Shown here piece after piece: positions 1-11,675 of a stretch of 64,000 bases of DNA. Position 1 is the stretch's first letter. Every line of letters starts with the position of its first letter. A program made the translations under genes and the position numbers. Source of the stretch: Leuctra nigra (taxonomy: Eukaryota; Arthropoda; Insecta; Plecoptera; Leuctridae); the NCBI GenBank assembly GCA_934045905.1, contig OW203771.1, forward strand, positions 1,364,001 through 1,428,000, read 5' to 3'. Under the pieces are notes generated by a model. The model made no database searches, was not told where the DNA came from, and saw only the letters and a program-made list of their open reading frames with translations.

Positions 1-1940
1 GTAAACCCTGTTTTATGTATTAGCAGACCTTCTAAGAAGTATACCTATCAGTATAATTTGCTAAATAATAATGTAAAACCTACATTATTGGAATTTAAAT
101 GGTACTTTACTTAGCAATTGAGTGAATTTTTGGGAAGTAAGGGTTTTGTTCCAAAGTGAAAAAAATATATTTATAAACATGTTTTAGTGGAGTTACTAGA
201 GAATATTTCAAACAGTATGTAAATTATATTAATAATACAAATATACAAATTGTAGTGTTCTTCAATTATGGTTATCAGCTGAAATAGATAAAACTGATAC
301 ACTATCACCTTCCAACTAATAAAATTTACTTTGCATATAATTAAATTTAAATAAATTAAAATTAAATGTTTAAGGGAATACAAAGTTCCTCAACCGTGTA
401 AATTACTTTGATCGACTTTTATAACTTTTATAACAGGTATTTGTGTAATAAAGGTCAAAATCTTGCAAAACTCATGAACAATACAGTATAAACTAGTTCG
501 AAAACATTGTATTTTTTGAGAATACAATAACTAATGCAGTAAATTATTTCATAAATAATAGAAATGTTAATATTATACCCATACAGTTAATGTCATTTCA
601 TTTGATGAATGGGCAACATAATTGAATTTATTATATAATTTGCAATAATGAATGATAGATAATGCTTGATATCTTAAAAAGAGAACGAACTAAAAACATT
701 GCAAAACTTTTAACCACTTCTTGGTCCTCCGCTTATGGCGGAAGAATTATCTTGTATTTCGTATGCTTTAGTTTGTAAATTTATCCTCGGTTTCCTCTAT
801 TATTAGCTTTTTGCTCTCTCAGCAAAAACGTCCTTCTAATATTCTTCTGCTCATATTGAGTAATATTACCAGGTAAACGTTAAACGAAGAAACGTCAAAA
901 TCATGATTTCACTTCCTGGAAAAAGCTCCACATCCTGAAAATATTAAACCACGAAATTACAACAACTAATCTCTCTGTCGGATTCCAATTAAATGTAATG
1001 CATATGCTTTGAACTTTAATAAGTTGTAAGCAAAGAAGGCAGACTGTAATCACGGAATTGACTGCCAATTTCAAAACTCTCGGCAAGATGAAAATTTAAT
1101 GGAATTTCACTGTAAATTCAATTTGAGTTTTCTTGAAAAACATTGTCATTTAAGAAAAAAACTCGTTAAAGCAAAATGTAATATCAGTTAAAAACTAAAT
1201 ATTCTTCGAAACACAATTTCATGCTACGTGTTTCTCGGATGGACTTTTGTAAAGAAATATGAGAGTTGAAAATTTAGAGAATGGTATGAATTTCTTAGAC
1301 ATCCTTCTATGAAAGAAGCCGCAGTCCATCTTATACCCATTTTATCAACTTTGTTCCATTAAACTGTTCCTTTATAACATGTGGATGTGGATTTTGCTGC
1401 ATTATATAGGCCCAGGCAACATCTGTTAAGACAAAAATACCTTCTGGTCCACTGATGAAACAGTTATTTTACAGATTTTAAAAATAAAGTAAAATAATAT
1501 TATCTTTTGAAGTTGTCACCGATTTGGCTGAAAAATTGTGATTCGGATAAATTGTATTTACATTGACCGTGAAAATTACGTTTTAAACGTGATCATTTCA
1601 GTTTTGAACATATCACAGAATTTTTCCTGCATCTATTTCAACTGTTAAAATGTTTTACTTGGGCATTGCAGGCAAACAATACCAAACAGTAAATATTGAC
1701 GATTCCGCAAATGTAGGTAGGTACTCAAGTATTAGGCCCACTTATCTCCTACTGTTGTATATTTTACTCAAAGTACCAAGTATTCGTATTATTTAATTTT
1801 CAAAAATATTTTTGAACTCATATGTTTACTTGGTCTATTTTTTATATCACTTCCTTTCAATGCTGATTTGTTTATGATATTTCATTTGAGGATTCTTGAC
1901 AGACAATTTACATGTTTTGCCATTTAAATCAATATTAAAG
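1..1940. other. AT-rich DNA without recognisable gene
   Basis: Strongly AT-rich with stop codons in all frames; only very short open frames. I see no RNA gene or clear transposon end. The right-hand part (from about 1400) resembles the sequence flanking the 40.9 kb TA-type element. Confidence 0.6.
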
Positions 1941-2045
1941 TTTAAACGGTAATTCAAAGAATGTCATTGGTTGTTTCCAGGCAATATAGTCCTAATCGAC
2001 TGTTCAATATTTAGCAGAGCATTGAAAAACTGGCATACAGAGTTA
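1940..2045 (+). repeat. Repeat segment carrying the empty site of the 40.9 kb element
   Basis: The stretch around GTCATTGGTTGTTTCC and GGCAATATAGTCCTAAT matches the two flanks of the TA element at 40885-42452, joined with a single TA. This is an uninterrupted copy of the sequence into which that element went. A weaker third relative lies near 42680-42720. Confidence 0.75.
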
Positions 2046-2102
2046 ATGGGCGTGGGCTCTTGATGTCATTCCCCATAGCACCCGAATCACCAAATAACTA
2101 AA

Positions 2103-2510
2103 CTAGGAAAACGCTCAGTGTAACGCGTTGATGAGCGAGCACGGATACGTGCAAATTCTCGAACCGGAAATGCGTACACAACGCACAGAAAACATATACC
2201 TCCATATTTAATTGAAATATGATCACTCAATCAATAAAAAAGTATATTATGCTTTTCATCGAAACTTTAAAATAGCATCTAAACACCTGGTTCATAAAGC
2301 AAATCAGAATCAATTCAATTGGCACTGGAAAACATTCATTTCGATACTTCATTACTAACAGATATTAAAAATGTCAATACATTCATACGTTCTTAACTGA
2401 TTGGGATGAAATTTTGTAAAATAAGAGACAATATTGGTCTTAATGATCATGCAAAATATGAGTTTGATCAGAATTATTGAAGACCGTTTTCATTTTTCAG
2501 CCTATCACAC
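2103..2510 (-). mobile_element. Helitron-like family A, partial copy (3' end)
   Basis: On the minus strand the copy ends in a small hairpin (AACGC...GCGTT), then TTTTCCTAG, followed by T. Every full end of this family in the window (2103, 2959, 6653, 8114, 20152, 32986) shows the same CTAG followed by T, which is the Helitron-type rule. Homology to the 31666-32986 copy stops near 2510, where the array at 2516 begins. Confidence 0.6.
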
Positions 2511-2515
2511 AGAAA

Positions 2516-2957
2516 AAAATGGTTTCGTTGCGCCAACCAAAAATGTTTAGTTGGGCTATGTTTGGTTGGGCCAACTAATATTTTAGTTGTCTCCACCAAA
2601 CCGAAAATTTATTTAGTTGTTAGGACATTAATTTTTAGTTGTCTGTACCAAAAAGTTTAGTTAGCAATTGTTTAGTTGTGAGAACTAAACCTTTAGTTCT
2701 CACAAACAAAACATTTTGGTTCAGAATTCTTTGATTGTAACAACTAAACTGTTTGGTTCTCGGAACCAAAGAGTTTAGTTCGTTCTGTGCAAAAGCGTAC
2801 AACTGTGAAACTTCGGTTGTGACAACCAAAATGTTTAGTTCTCCTGAGTAAAATCGTATAAGAAGGTCCAACTAAACCTTTAGTTGCCGCAACTAAACAA
2901 AGCCAACCAAAATGTTTGGTAGAGACAACTAAACCTTTAGTTGAACGTATATTGACT
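2516..2957. repeat. Array of AACTAAACC-type motifs in both orientations
   Basis: About twenty short degenerate copies of AACTAAAC or its complement alternate irregularly. Many abut as hairpins. The best is a 14-bp perfect stem with a CC loop near 2675-2706 (arm TTGTGAGAACTAAA). It lies between two family A Helitron-like ends and is absent from the other copies. The open frames across it are motif translations, not genes. Confidence 0.7.
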
Positions 2958-2958
2958 A

Positions 2959-4268
2959 CTAGGAAAACGCTCAGTGTAACGCGTTGTTGAGCGAGCACGG
3001 GTACGTGCAAATTCTCGAACCGGAAATGCGTACACAACGCACAGAAAACATATACATCCATATTGAATTGATTATGATATCAACTTAAAAGTGTATGCTT
3101 TTCATCGAAACTTTAAAATAGCATCTAAGCACCTGGTTCATAAAGCAAATCAGAATCAATTTTCAATTGGCACTGGAAAACATTCATTTCGATACTTCAT
3201 TACTGACAGATATTAAAAATGTAAATAACTTCATACGTTCTTAACTGATTGGGATGACATTTTGTAAAATAAGAGACAATATGTCTTAATGATCATGCAA
3301 AATATGAGTTTGATCAGAATTATCGAAGACCGTTTTCATTTTACATTATTTAAATTTTAACCAATGAATCTGAGTAACGCGTTGATGAGCGAGCACGGAT
3401 ACGCGCAACACCTCGAACCGAAATTCTGTCTATCGAAAATGTCATTAAAATCCAATAATTCTAAAATTTCGCCACAGATTTGTATAGAAATCTCATTTAA
3501 CATTCCTAAAATATTGGTCCAAATAACCATGCAAAGCTTTAAGTTGATCGATTGAACCTTTATGATTGAACTGTTCCGTGTTAATTTTCAAAAATCACAG
3601 GATCTCCTTCAAAAAATATACCTGAGACCACTCATATGATATAAGTGTGTCTACACAATATCAGATCGACTGTTGAACGGTCATTATCAGTTTCATTTGC
3701 GTTTGAAAGTTTCTGCTCTAACTACCTTGCCTTGAACTGAAGAGTCGAAGTCGCCGTGAATTTGACAGCCAACACGCAAATAGTCCGTAAAATGTCAATA
3801 ACGTTTGGATTTAAACACAGATTAGTATGAAAATTGTCAAAAATGCAGATAATGTTGGTCCCAACCATCATGCGAAGTTATAAGTTGATCGTTCAATCGG
3901 TTATAGTTTAAATTTCTAAAAACACAGGAAAGATGGTTTTAAATTTTAACCAATGGGATGATTTGGCTGAAACTTTGTTTGATTGGGTACAATGTTGGGG
4001 GTAATGACTTGTCAAAATTTCAATTTGATCAAAACAACCAATCGAAAGTTAATTTTTTTTAAATTTGAACCAATCAATGGATTTCAAAAAAATTAGGGTC
4101 TGCAACAATCAGAAATGTTACGTACATGTGTTCAAAATTTCAGCTCGATCGAAGAAAAACTCTAACCTGTATATCGTCAGTAACAGAAAAAAAAAAAAAC
4201 AAAAAAAAAAAAAAACAGAGGTCCGTGCCAAAAGAGCCAAAAGGAGACGCTCGCTTCGCTCGCTCAAT
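2959..4268 (-). mobile_element. Helitron-like family A, near-complete copy
   Basis: A 1.3 kb copy whose minus-strand 3' end is the hairpin plus CTAG at 2959 and whose 5' end is the TTGAGCGAGCG block at 4268. It is a close reverse-complement of the 31666-32986 copy over its length. An inner duplicate of the terminal hairpin block sits near 3375. It has no coding capacity, so it is non-autonomous. A poly-A/oligo-A tract lies at about 4190-4215. Confidence 0.65.
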
Positions 4269-4499
4269 AAATAAAGCAATGTAAATTTAAATTTTACGTC
4301 ACATTATCCATATTCTTTTTTAGAGAAAGACTGTTTGTATAACATAACGTTTATTAACAACGTTCGTTTAAATAAAAGTAATACATAATAAATGAAAGAA
4401 TATAAATACAATAATTTCAATAAAAAAACAATATAATTTTGTAAAAACATGTATGCACTTAAAATTCGTGCAATCATTTTAACGTTGTGCCTAGATCAA

Positions 4500-4780
4500 A
4501 CATTAAAATAAGCTTTCAAATTTCCAACATTAACCGTAAAAAATTTAAAAAAATTAAAAAAATCTAAATAATATAAAAACAAAACAAAGAATTAAAAACT
4601 TAAAGCTTGGCGCATTGAATTTGGACCGCCACGAATTTCTAATTTATTATTCTTCTATAGTTTTTATATTCTTGTGATGCCCTCTTTATAACGCAATAAG
4701 CAAAGTTTTTTTAGTAATTTTTAAAAATTATTTCGATTTTTTTATTTTGTTTACATTTTTTACGGTTAATGTTTATAATG
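4500..4780. repeat. AT-rich inverted repeat
   Basis: ACATTAACCGTAAAAAA near 4530 is mirrored by TTTTTTACGGTTAATG near 4757-4772, enclosing a segment with AAGCTTGGCGCATTG. A similar segment occurs at both inner sides of the hAT element (near 6600 and 9090-9260), so it is probably a small related TIR element. Confidence 0.4.
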
Positions 4781-4919
4781 ACACGTCATGTTTCATGAAT
4801 GTTTATATTTTATTTTAATTTTTAATTTTATTGTCTTTATTGTACACATTATGGTAACAAAGGCGATGTTCAGCATGTATTAAACAAATACAGTGGCTGC
4901 TCTTCCACATGACCATTCC

Positions 4920-5084
4920 AATGTTGTGGGGAGCTTAAACCCCGCACAGCGATTATTTAGTTTCAAACACAATCGGAACGATATGGGACTCTGAAATAAC
5001 TCATTTAGAGAGACATACTTAGTGGAAAATATAGTTGAGCTAAGTAAATTCTTCTAAAAATTAAGAAAATAGGTATGTATTTAC
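4920..5084 (-). repeat. Ankyrin-locus 3' flank, left half (split by the Foldback element)
   Basis: From GTTGTGGGGAGCTTAAACCC to the 9-bp TSD this matches 45247-45385, the DNA downstream of ankyrin gene copy 2. It is therefore the displaced 3' flank of ankyrin copy 1, separated from its gene by the 13.1 kb insertion. Confidence 0.75.
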
Positions 5085-6351
5085 GGGGACGCTGAATAGC
5101 GCCAACAGGAATAACGCCAACACAATGTTAAATAAAAGTGCTGGAATAACGCCAACATTTTGTTGGCGTTGTTCCAGTGGAATAACGCCAACAAAATGTT
5201 GGCGTTATTCCACTGGAACAACGCCAACAAAATGTAGGCGTTATTCCAGTGGTAAGAAGTAATTCTGTCGTCCCCGGAATAACGCCAACAAAACGTTGGT
5301 GTTATTCCAGTGAAACCACGTCAATTTTATGTTGGCGTTGTTCCAGTGGAATAACGCCAACAAAATGTTGGCGTTATTCCAGTGGTAACATGAAATTCTG
5401 TCGTCCCCGGAATAACGCCAACATTTTGTTGGCGTTGTTCCAGTGGAATAACGCCAACATTTTGTTGGCGTTATTCCACTGGAACAACGCCAACAAAATG
5501 TTGGTGTTATTCCAGTAGTAAGAAGTATTTTTGTCGTCCCCGGAATAACGCCAACAAAACGTTGGTGTTATTCCAGTGAAACAACGTCAACTTTATGTTG
5601 GCGTTGTTCCAGTGGAATAACGCCAACAAAATGTTGGCGTTATTCCAGTGGTAACATGAAATTCTGTCGTCCCCGGAATAACGCCAACATTGTTGGCGTT
5701 ATTCCACTGGAACAACGCCAACAAAATGTTGGCGTTATTCCAGTGGTAAGATATAATTCTTTCTTCCTTGGAATAACACCAACATTTTGTTGGCGTTGTT
5801 CCAGTGGAATAACGCCAACAAAAAGTTGGCGTTATTCCACTGGAACAACGCCAACAAAATGTTAGCGTTAATCCAGTGGTAAGATGTAATTCTGTCGTCC
5901 CCGGAATAACGCCTACAAAACGTTGGCGTTGTTCCAGTGGAATAACGTCAACTTAATGTTGGCGTTCTTCCAGTGGAAGACCACCTACAATGAACGCATA
6001 CGTTTTGTAGGCTTTATTCCAGTGTCGACGTTGCGATTTTGTCGACACTGGAATAACGCCAACTCACCTCAAACTGGAATAACGCCAACAAAATGTTGGC
6101 GTTGTTCTAGTGGAATGACGCCAACAAAGTGTTGGCATTCTTCCAGTGGAATAATGCCAACAAAATGTTGGCGTTATTCCACTGGAACAACGCCAACTTT
6201 TTGTAGGCGTTATTCCAGTACTATTGGACACTTTCTTGTTTTGGCAGAACCCTTCCTTGTCCCGTACACTAGCACTGAACTGCGGCAAGTGTATGAACTA
6301 CGTCGATTTTCTTTGATGTGGTGGGTGCCTACCTCTCGGGAGTAAACAGGT
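5085..6351 (+). repeat. Foldback element, left inverted arm
   Basis: Made of repeated palindromes: GGAATAACGCCAACA, a 2-4 base centre, then TGTTGGCGTTATTCC. They alternate with CAGTGGAACAACGCC spacers and GTCGTCCCCGGAATAACG blocks. The inner 140 bases (about 6210-6351) are unique sequence. The outer tip is GGGGACGCTGAATAGCGCC. Open frames of the GITPTKCWRYSSG type come from the subrepeats and are not genes. Confidence 0.85.
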
Positions 6352-6652
6352 TGTGACCGAATTCTTTCTTACGAAACAGTGGCGTAACTACCGGGAGGCT
6401 GGGTCGGCAAAATGCCGGTGGCTCAGACACTAGGGGGTAGGTGGGCACCACGGGCACTTTTAAAATAAAGTAGATTTTTATTAACTTTCCTTAATTTTTT
6501 CGAATATTTTTCTTTGCTCAACGTGGTATATACTTACATCGATTCCAAAAGTAGAGTAATAATTTGTATGTTGTGTGAACCATCAGATTGGCATAAAATA
6601 AGCCTCCTAATTTCTAACATTAGCCGTAATAGAATAGGTACTAAATATTACA

Positions 6653-8088
6653 CTAGGAAAACGCTCTGTGTAACGCGTTGATAAGCGAGCACGGATACGT
6701 GCAAAACCTCGAACCATAATTCCTTAAAAGCTGGCAATAATATACCTAAAACAACTGAAATCTAGAAGCACGATCCACTAAATTATATAAAAAAATAGCT
6801 GAATTTGCTTCTCATTGCAAGTTATTGCAACAGTTATTGCAAGTCATTGCAACATGATACACACTCATGTGTATTTATTTCAGTATTTAGGTACGTAGGT
6901 ATTATGGAATTATTATAAATAAAAAATACAGCGATTCAAACCACAAAATAGGCCATTATCTAAGTGCTAATATGAGCAAACATAATTTAAGAAACATTAT
7001 CCAAACAATTACTTGCCGTTCCGTATAAAAGGGCTTATTTCTTCTAGTACATTGCTTACCTAACACAAACCTAACACATTGTATCTGATACAAATGAAAT
7101 AAATATTTCATAAACATAATTTCAATAGCGAAGTCTCCTGAAATTTTATTCTAGTAAATTTCTATAAATTAACACAAATAATAATGTCAAATACACTTAT
7201 TACCTGTGAAATCTTAAATTTTCTTTCATAAAAATCGAGTTCAAATATCATAGGATTTTTGGCCGGAAAAACGGCCTTTAACAAGAATCAGAACTGTGAT
7301 GTCATTTCCAAGTCTTGAACATTGTGTTGACATGGGGATTCCCTTGTTACCATGGCAATATAGCAAACTGTGATGTCATTGCCAATTTTCCTGTTTTTAA
7401 ATGAGAGGAGATCTATCAAACTTTGTAAATTAATTACATGAGAACTGTTCGTCCAACAACAAAAATAATACCACATCTGTGTTCAGCAACATCTCAACTT
7501 TCATAAAATAAATATTATTCTGAATTCTAATCTTCACGAGACTTCCCTATTATCAACCAACCAATCTATTTCTACAATCAAGCAGACATTTCATCGGTCT
7601 ACAAATAATTTGCTCAGCCTTTGAAAAGATTGGAAGTAAGACTGCATGTTAAAACTCTCATAATCAATAAATACCTATACCTATTAACTACATCTTCAAA
7701 AATAATAAAATAAACCCTAAGTATAACCTCGCATGTATTGCTTTAACTATTATCTAACCGCAAAGAAATAATTGTTACGTATTCAAACAATAATAGATAG
7801 ACAGCTGCTTGCTTCCGAGTTGTTTTGAATGGAGCGCATCGGGCGGCCGCAACGGACTCCTCGAACCTACAATGCTATTTATATGGGAAAACGCGATTTT
7901 TTTTTATTTGTGAACGGATCTTTCTCAAAAACTATACAGGTCTAAGTTAGTATGAGATGAAAGTGTGTGCAAAATTTCAGATCGATACGTTGACCGGTGC
8001 GGCCTGGGTTGAACCAGCAAAAAAAACAAACACACACACAGAGAAAGTGCCGCAAGAGTCAAGTGGAGACGCTCGCTCCGCTCGCTTA
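6653..8088 (-). mobile_element. Helitron-like family A, subfamily 2, copy 1
   Basis: Runs from CTAGGAAAACGCTCTGTG (3' end, minus strand) to GGAGACGCTCGCTCCGCTCG (5' end). It is tandem to a second copy at 8114-9073 and shares its body, for example GCTTGCTTCCGAGTTG and GGCCGCAACGGACTCC. It is longer because of a 420-bp MITE at 7128-7547. Non-coding. Confidence 0.6.
7128..7547. mobile_element. MITE with GNGAAGTCTC termini
   Basis: The termini GCGAAGTCTCCTGAA and, inverted, GGGAAGTCTCGTGAA enclose 420 bp flanked by TA on both sides. The insert is missing from the neighbouring Helitron-like copy, where TTTCAATTAACAAC continues straight on. A second copy lies inverted relative to this one at 9687-9984. 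TA flanks suggest a Tc1/mariner type. Confidence 0.6.
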
Positions 8089-8113
8089 AAAATCGAAACA
8101 ATTTTAAATAAAA

Positions 8114-9073
8114 CTAGGAAAACGCTCTGTGTAACGCGTTGATAAGCGAGCACGGATACGTGCAACACCTCGAACCATAATCAATAATATACGTAAAACA
8201 ATTGAAATCTAGAAGCACGATCCATTAAATTATATTAAAAAAATGAATTTGCTTCTCATTGCAAGTAACACTTCACTCATGTGTATTTATTGGAATATTT
8301 AGGTATTATGGATTAATACAAAATAAAAATACATAGATTCAATCCACAAAATAGACCATTATCTAAGTGCTAATAAGAGCAAACCTAATTTAAGAAATAT
8401 TATCCAAACAGACCGTTCCGTTTAATAGAGCTTACCTAACACATTGCTTACCTAACATAAACCTAACTCGTTGGATCTATAAGAAACATATCGACTAAAT
8501 AAATAAAATATTTTATAAAATTAATTTCAATTAACAACTAACCAAACTGTTTCTACAATCAAGCAGACTTGCCGTTCTACAAATAATTAGCTCAACATTT
8601 AAAAGGATTTAAAGTAAGACTGCATGTTAAAACTCTTATAATAACCTATACCTACATTAATTACATTTTCTTCAAGAAAATAATATAAAACCTAAGTATA
8701 ACTTAGCAGGTATTGCTATAACTATATATCATACCGTAAAACGTATTCTAACAATAAAATAGATAGACAGCTGCTTGCTTCCGAGTTGTTTTGAATGGGG
8801 CGCATCGAGCGGCCGCAACGGACTCCTCGAACCTACAATGCTATTTATATGGGAAAACATGATTTTTTTTTTTATTTATGGACGGATCTTTCTCAAAAAC
8901 TATACAGGTCTAAGTTAGTATGAGATGAAGGTGTGTGCAAAATTTCAGATCGATACGTTGACCGGTGCGACGTGGGTTGAACCAGCAAAAAAAACAAAAA
9001 CAAACAAACAAACAAACACACACACAGAGAAAGTGCCGCAAGAGTCAAGTGGAGACGCTCGCTCCGCTCGCTT
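8114..9073 (-). mobile_element. Helitron-like family A, subfamily 2, copy 2
   Basis: Same ends as the copy at 6653-8088 and the same internal blocks, without the MITE. The minus-strand CTAG end at 8114 is followed by T. The 5' end carries a (CA)n and A-rich tract followed by GGAGACGCTCGCTCCGCTCG. Confidence 0.6.
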
Positions 9074-9686
9074 AATAAAAAATAAAGCTTGGCACATTGA
9101 TTTTGCACCGGACACGAACTTCTATTCTATATTGTATTATTCTTTAGTTCATTTTCTTCTTTAGGCGCATTAATCTCTTTTTTTCTATTATTTCGATTTT
9201 TTAACTTTTAATTTGTTTACATTTTATTTTACGGCTAACGTTTTAAATTTGGAGGCTTATTTATGTCAAATTCAGTGACAAAGTTAAGTGTAGTGCTTGT
9301 ATGCAGTATATACTTCGACTGATTTCATGAACTAAGTGCGAACTAAGTGCGAACTAAGTGCGAACTTTTAGGTGAGACGGTGCTTGGTAGTCTTTTTACA
9401 AGTACCTATTGTTTTTGTACAGTATTCAACATATTCAATTATAACAAAAATATATTTATTTGGGGGGGGGGGCACAAGAAGAATATTTTGCCAGGGGCCC
9501 ATCAATCTCTAGTTGCGCCACTGTTACGAAATGAACATTGGGGTTCACAGGATATATGACAGGGGGTGGTGGTGGAGGGAAATGGTCTAATTATGGGTCG
9601 GGATGAGCTCCCCCCCCCCCCCCCCCCCAACAATTATGTGACACATTGCACTTTTTTTTAAAATGTAATTTCAATTTGAAGCAATG

Positions 9687-9984
9687 GGGAAGTCCGTGAT
9701 GATTAGATTTCAGAATAATTTTTATTTTATGACAGTTGAGATGTTGCTTTTTTGTTGTGGGACGAACAGTTAGACATCGGTCGACCAGAACAGCTCGACA
9801 ACAAGGTTAATTGACAATGACATCAATTTGCTATATTGCCATGGCAACAAAGGAATCACCATGGCAACACATTGTTGAAGACTTGGAAATTACATCACAG
9901 TTCTGATTCTTGTTACAGGCCGTTTTTCCCGCCAAAAATTTCTATGATATTTGAATTAATAACAATTTATTCTCGAGACTTCCC
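9687..9984. mobile_element. MITE with GGGAAGTC termini, second copy
   Basis: Inverted relative to the copy at 7128-7547. Shared blocks include CAGTTGAGATGTTGC-like sequence, CATGGCAACA and ACATCACAGTTCTGATTC. Ends are GGGAAGTC and GACTTCCC, the right one followed by TA. Confidence 0.5.
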
Positions 9985-10179
9985 TATTTGATGTTCTTTG
10001 GACAGAATTGGTAGGTATATAAATCGAATAATATTATGTACACAATTAATTAAAAAAGGAAAAATCGAAATAATTGAAAACAAAATTAAAATGTAAATAT
10101 TAGCTCTCTGAATATGAACCAGCCACTAAATTATATTTTATTATTCTTTTATAAATGTGAAGGATAGGATACTGCTTAA

Positions 10180-10717
10180 GGATGAACCAGCGCCAGGTCA
10201 TCTACCAACATTTTTTTCCAAACCATTTTATTTTGTTCCTAATAGTATTATCTACAATATAAGATCAAAAAATTTATACCTTGCCGACCTAACTTTTATG
10301 TAAAACGATTTCAAAGTTCAAGATTTTTACATGGCTCTTATGGGGGAACGAATTAATTTCCTACATTATTCTAAATTATTTTTAATCCGCACCAACAATT
10401 TCAACAGAAAACTATACTGATATATTCTTCGACTAATACTGAATGCATTGAAAACTTAAAATACTCTTTGGCATTTTAATGTTTGAAAATCTTGATATAT
10501 GGCCATTTAACATGGGACAACTGAACTAGTCAAAACCACTGCTGTATTCTTAACAAAATTATTTTACGAAAACTTTGTTAAAAAAATCCTCATCATCTCA
10601 TATCGTAGTATTCTCCACATATTACATTATAAAACTATGTTTTAAAGTTTAAACATGCCTTTCTGAATTAATGTATCTCATGTTATGAATATAGTCATTC
10701 AAAGCGATGGTTCATCC
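10180..10717. mobile_element. TTAA-flanked MITE, 538 bp
   Basis: TIRs GGATGAACCAGCGC and, inverted, GGATGAACCATCGC are flanked by TTAA at 10176-10179 and 10718-10721. TTAA duplication is characteristic of piggyBac-type insertion. Another element of exactly 538 bp with related ends sits at 34996-35533. Confidence 0.7.
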
Positions 10718-10721
10718 TTAA

Positions 10722-10982
10722 CACCTATAAAATTACAAAAGAAAATTACAACCATCTCGCTAGTAATTTGGTTATAAACGGAACATTTGGCGCTCTTCCG
10801 TCTTTGCCTGACTTTCGAGGTAGTCAGGTGGAAGGGTTGAGGTTGAGGACTATGGAGCTTATCAAGCGGATGGTTGGTGTCTGGGGGACAATAGACAGGA
10901 GATCCTCGCTGGTTTCGTAGCCAACATTCCTTGACCACACAACTCTTGAGAATACCACGAGCTTCTAAAAGATAAAGAACGT
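10722..10982 (-). other. GC-richer segment, possible captured exon fragment
   Basis: More GC-rich than its surroundings. One minus-strand frame is open (10699-10992), rich in Pro, His, Ser and Lys, with no family I recognise. It may be chance or a host fragment carried in the Foldback interior. No splice pair is convincing. Confidence 0.15.
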
Positions 10983-11105
10983 TATTGGCCAAACTACTAT
11001 AGTAGTTACTACCATAGTACTATACTATAGTATCATATAGTACTATAGTAGTATAGTAGTATAGTATACTGTAGTACTATAGTAGTATAGTATACTGTAG
11101 TATAC
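10983..11105. repeat. ACTATAGTA low-complexity palindromic tract
   Basis: Irregular repetition of TACTATAGTAGTATAGTA; almost every block is self-complementary, so it can fold into many hairpins. Confidence 0.8.
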
Positions 11106-11439
11106 TAACGTCCCGGTTTTTATTATTAAGAAAAATAATATCGACTTTTTTCGGTCGGGTGATACAAGCGCCCGGCCGTTTTAGAAAATTGAGAAACAAA
11201 ATTGTTTCATAAGTGGGCGTGTGAACGGTACGATACCAAAAAAAATAGAACTAAATTACACGGTTTTACTTGGCTGCCATAAGATAACATGGGGGATAAA
11301 ATTCAAATTATCCCAGAAACTAGACACGAGAAGTGTTTCATTTTTCCATGGATTGTGTATGGCATGATTATCAATAAGTACACACAAAATATTATGAAGA
11401 TCTGAGACTATGACTCGAGTAATCGCGCCACCTACAAAA

Positions 11440-11675
11440 TATGAATTGCCATATTTGGCAAACGGTTATGAATATCGAAAAATTAAGACTTAGGTGACAT
11501 ATTGTATTGAACCTTTATTAGCTCCTACTTTGTACCCGACAAATTCTGACGACATAGTAGAAACAAAGTTATGACAGTAAGTGATGAAATTGTAGATAAA
11601 GGTTCAATACATGTCACCTAAGTCTTAATTTTTCGATATTCATAACCGTTTGCCAAATATGGCAATTTATATTTT
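11440..11675. repeat. Large hairpin, about 75-bp arms
   Basis: The left arm (about 11444-11517, including CAAACGGTTATGAATATCG) is mirrored by the right arm (about 11596-11668) with a loop of about 80 bases. It resembles a small fold-back MITE. No coding capacity. Confidence 0.75.

Larger units (their letters stand above)
6377..9523. mobile_element. hAT-type element, 3.15 kb, non-autonomous
   Basis: TIR tips CAGTGGCGTAACTA (left) and CAGTGGCGCAACTA (right, inverted) are bounded by a perfect 8-bp duplication TTACGAAA at 6369-6376 and 9524-9531, which is diagnostic of hAT transposons. A second inverted segment lies further in (near 6590-6640 and 9225-9275). No transposase is seen; the inside is filled by two Helitron-like copies. 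It lies just inside the left Foldback arm. Confidence 0.8.

Noticed and set aside
2635..3061. Minus-strand ORFs with STKGLVV/TTKQL motifs
   Set aside because: Translation of the AACTAAACC motif array; no conserved domain.
5249..6345. ORFs with GITPTKCWRYSSG repeats (also at 16913-18005)
   Set aside because: They are translations of the palindromic Foldback subrepeats, open on both strands, with no conserved frame between arms.
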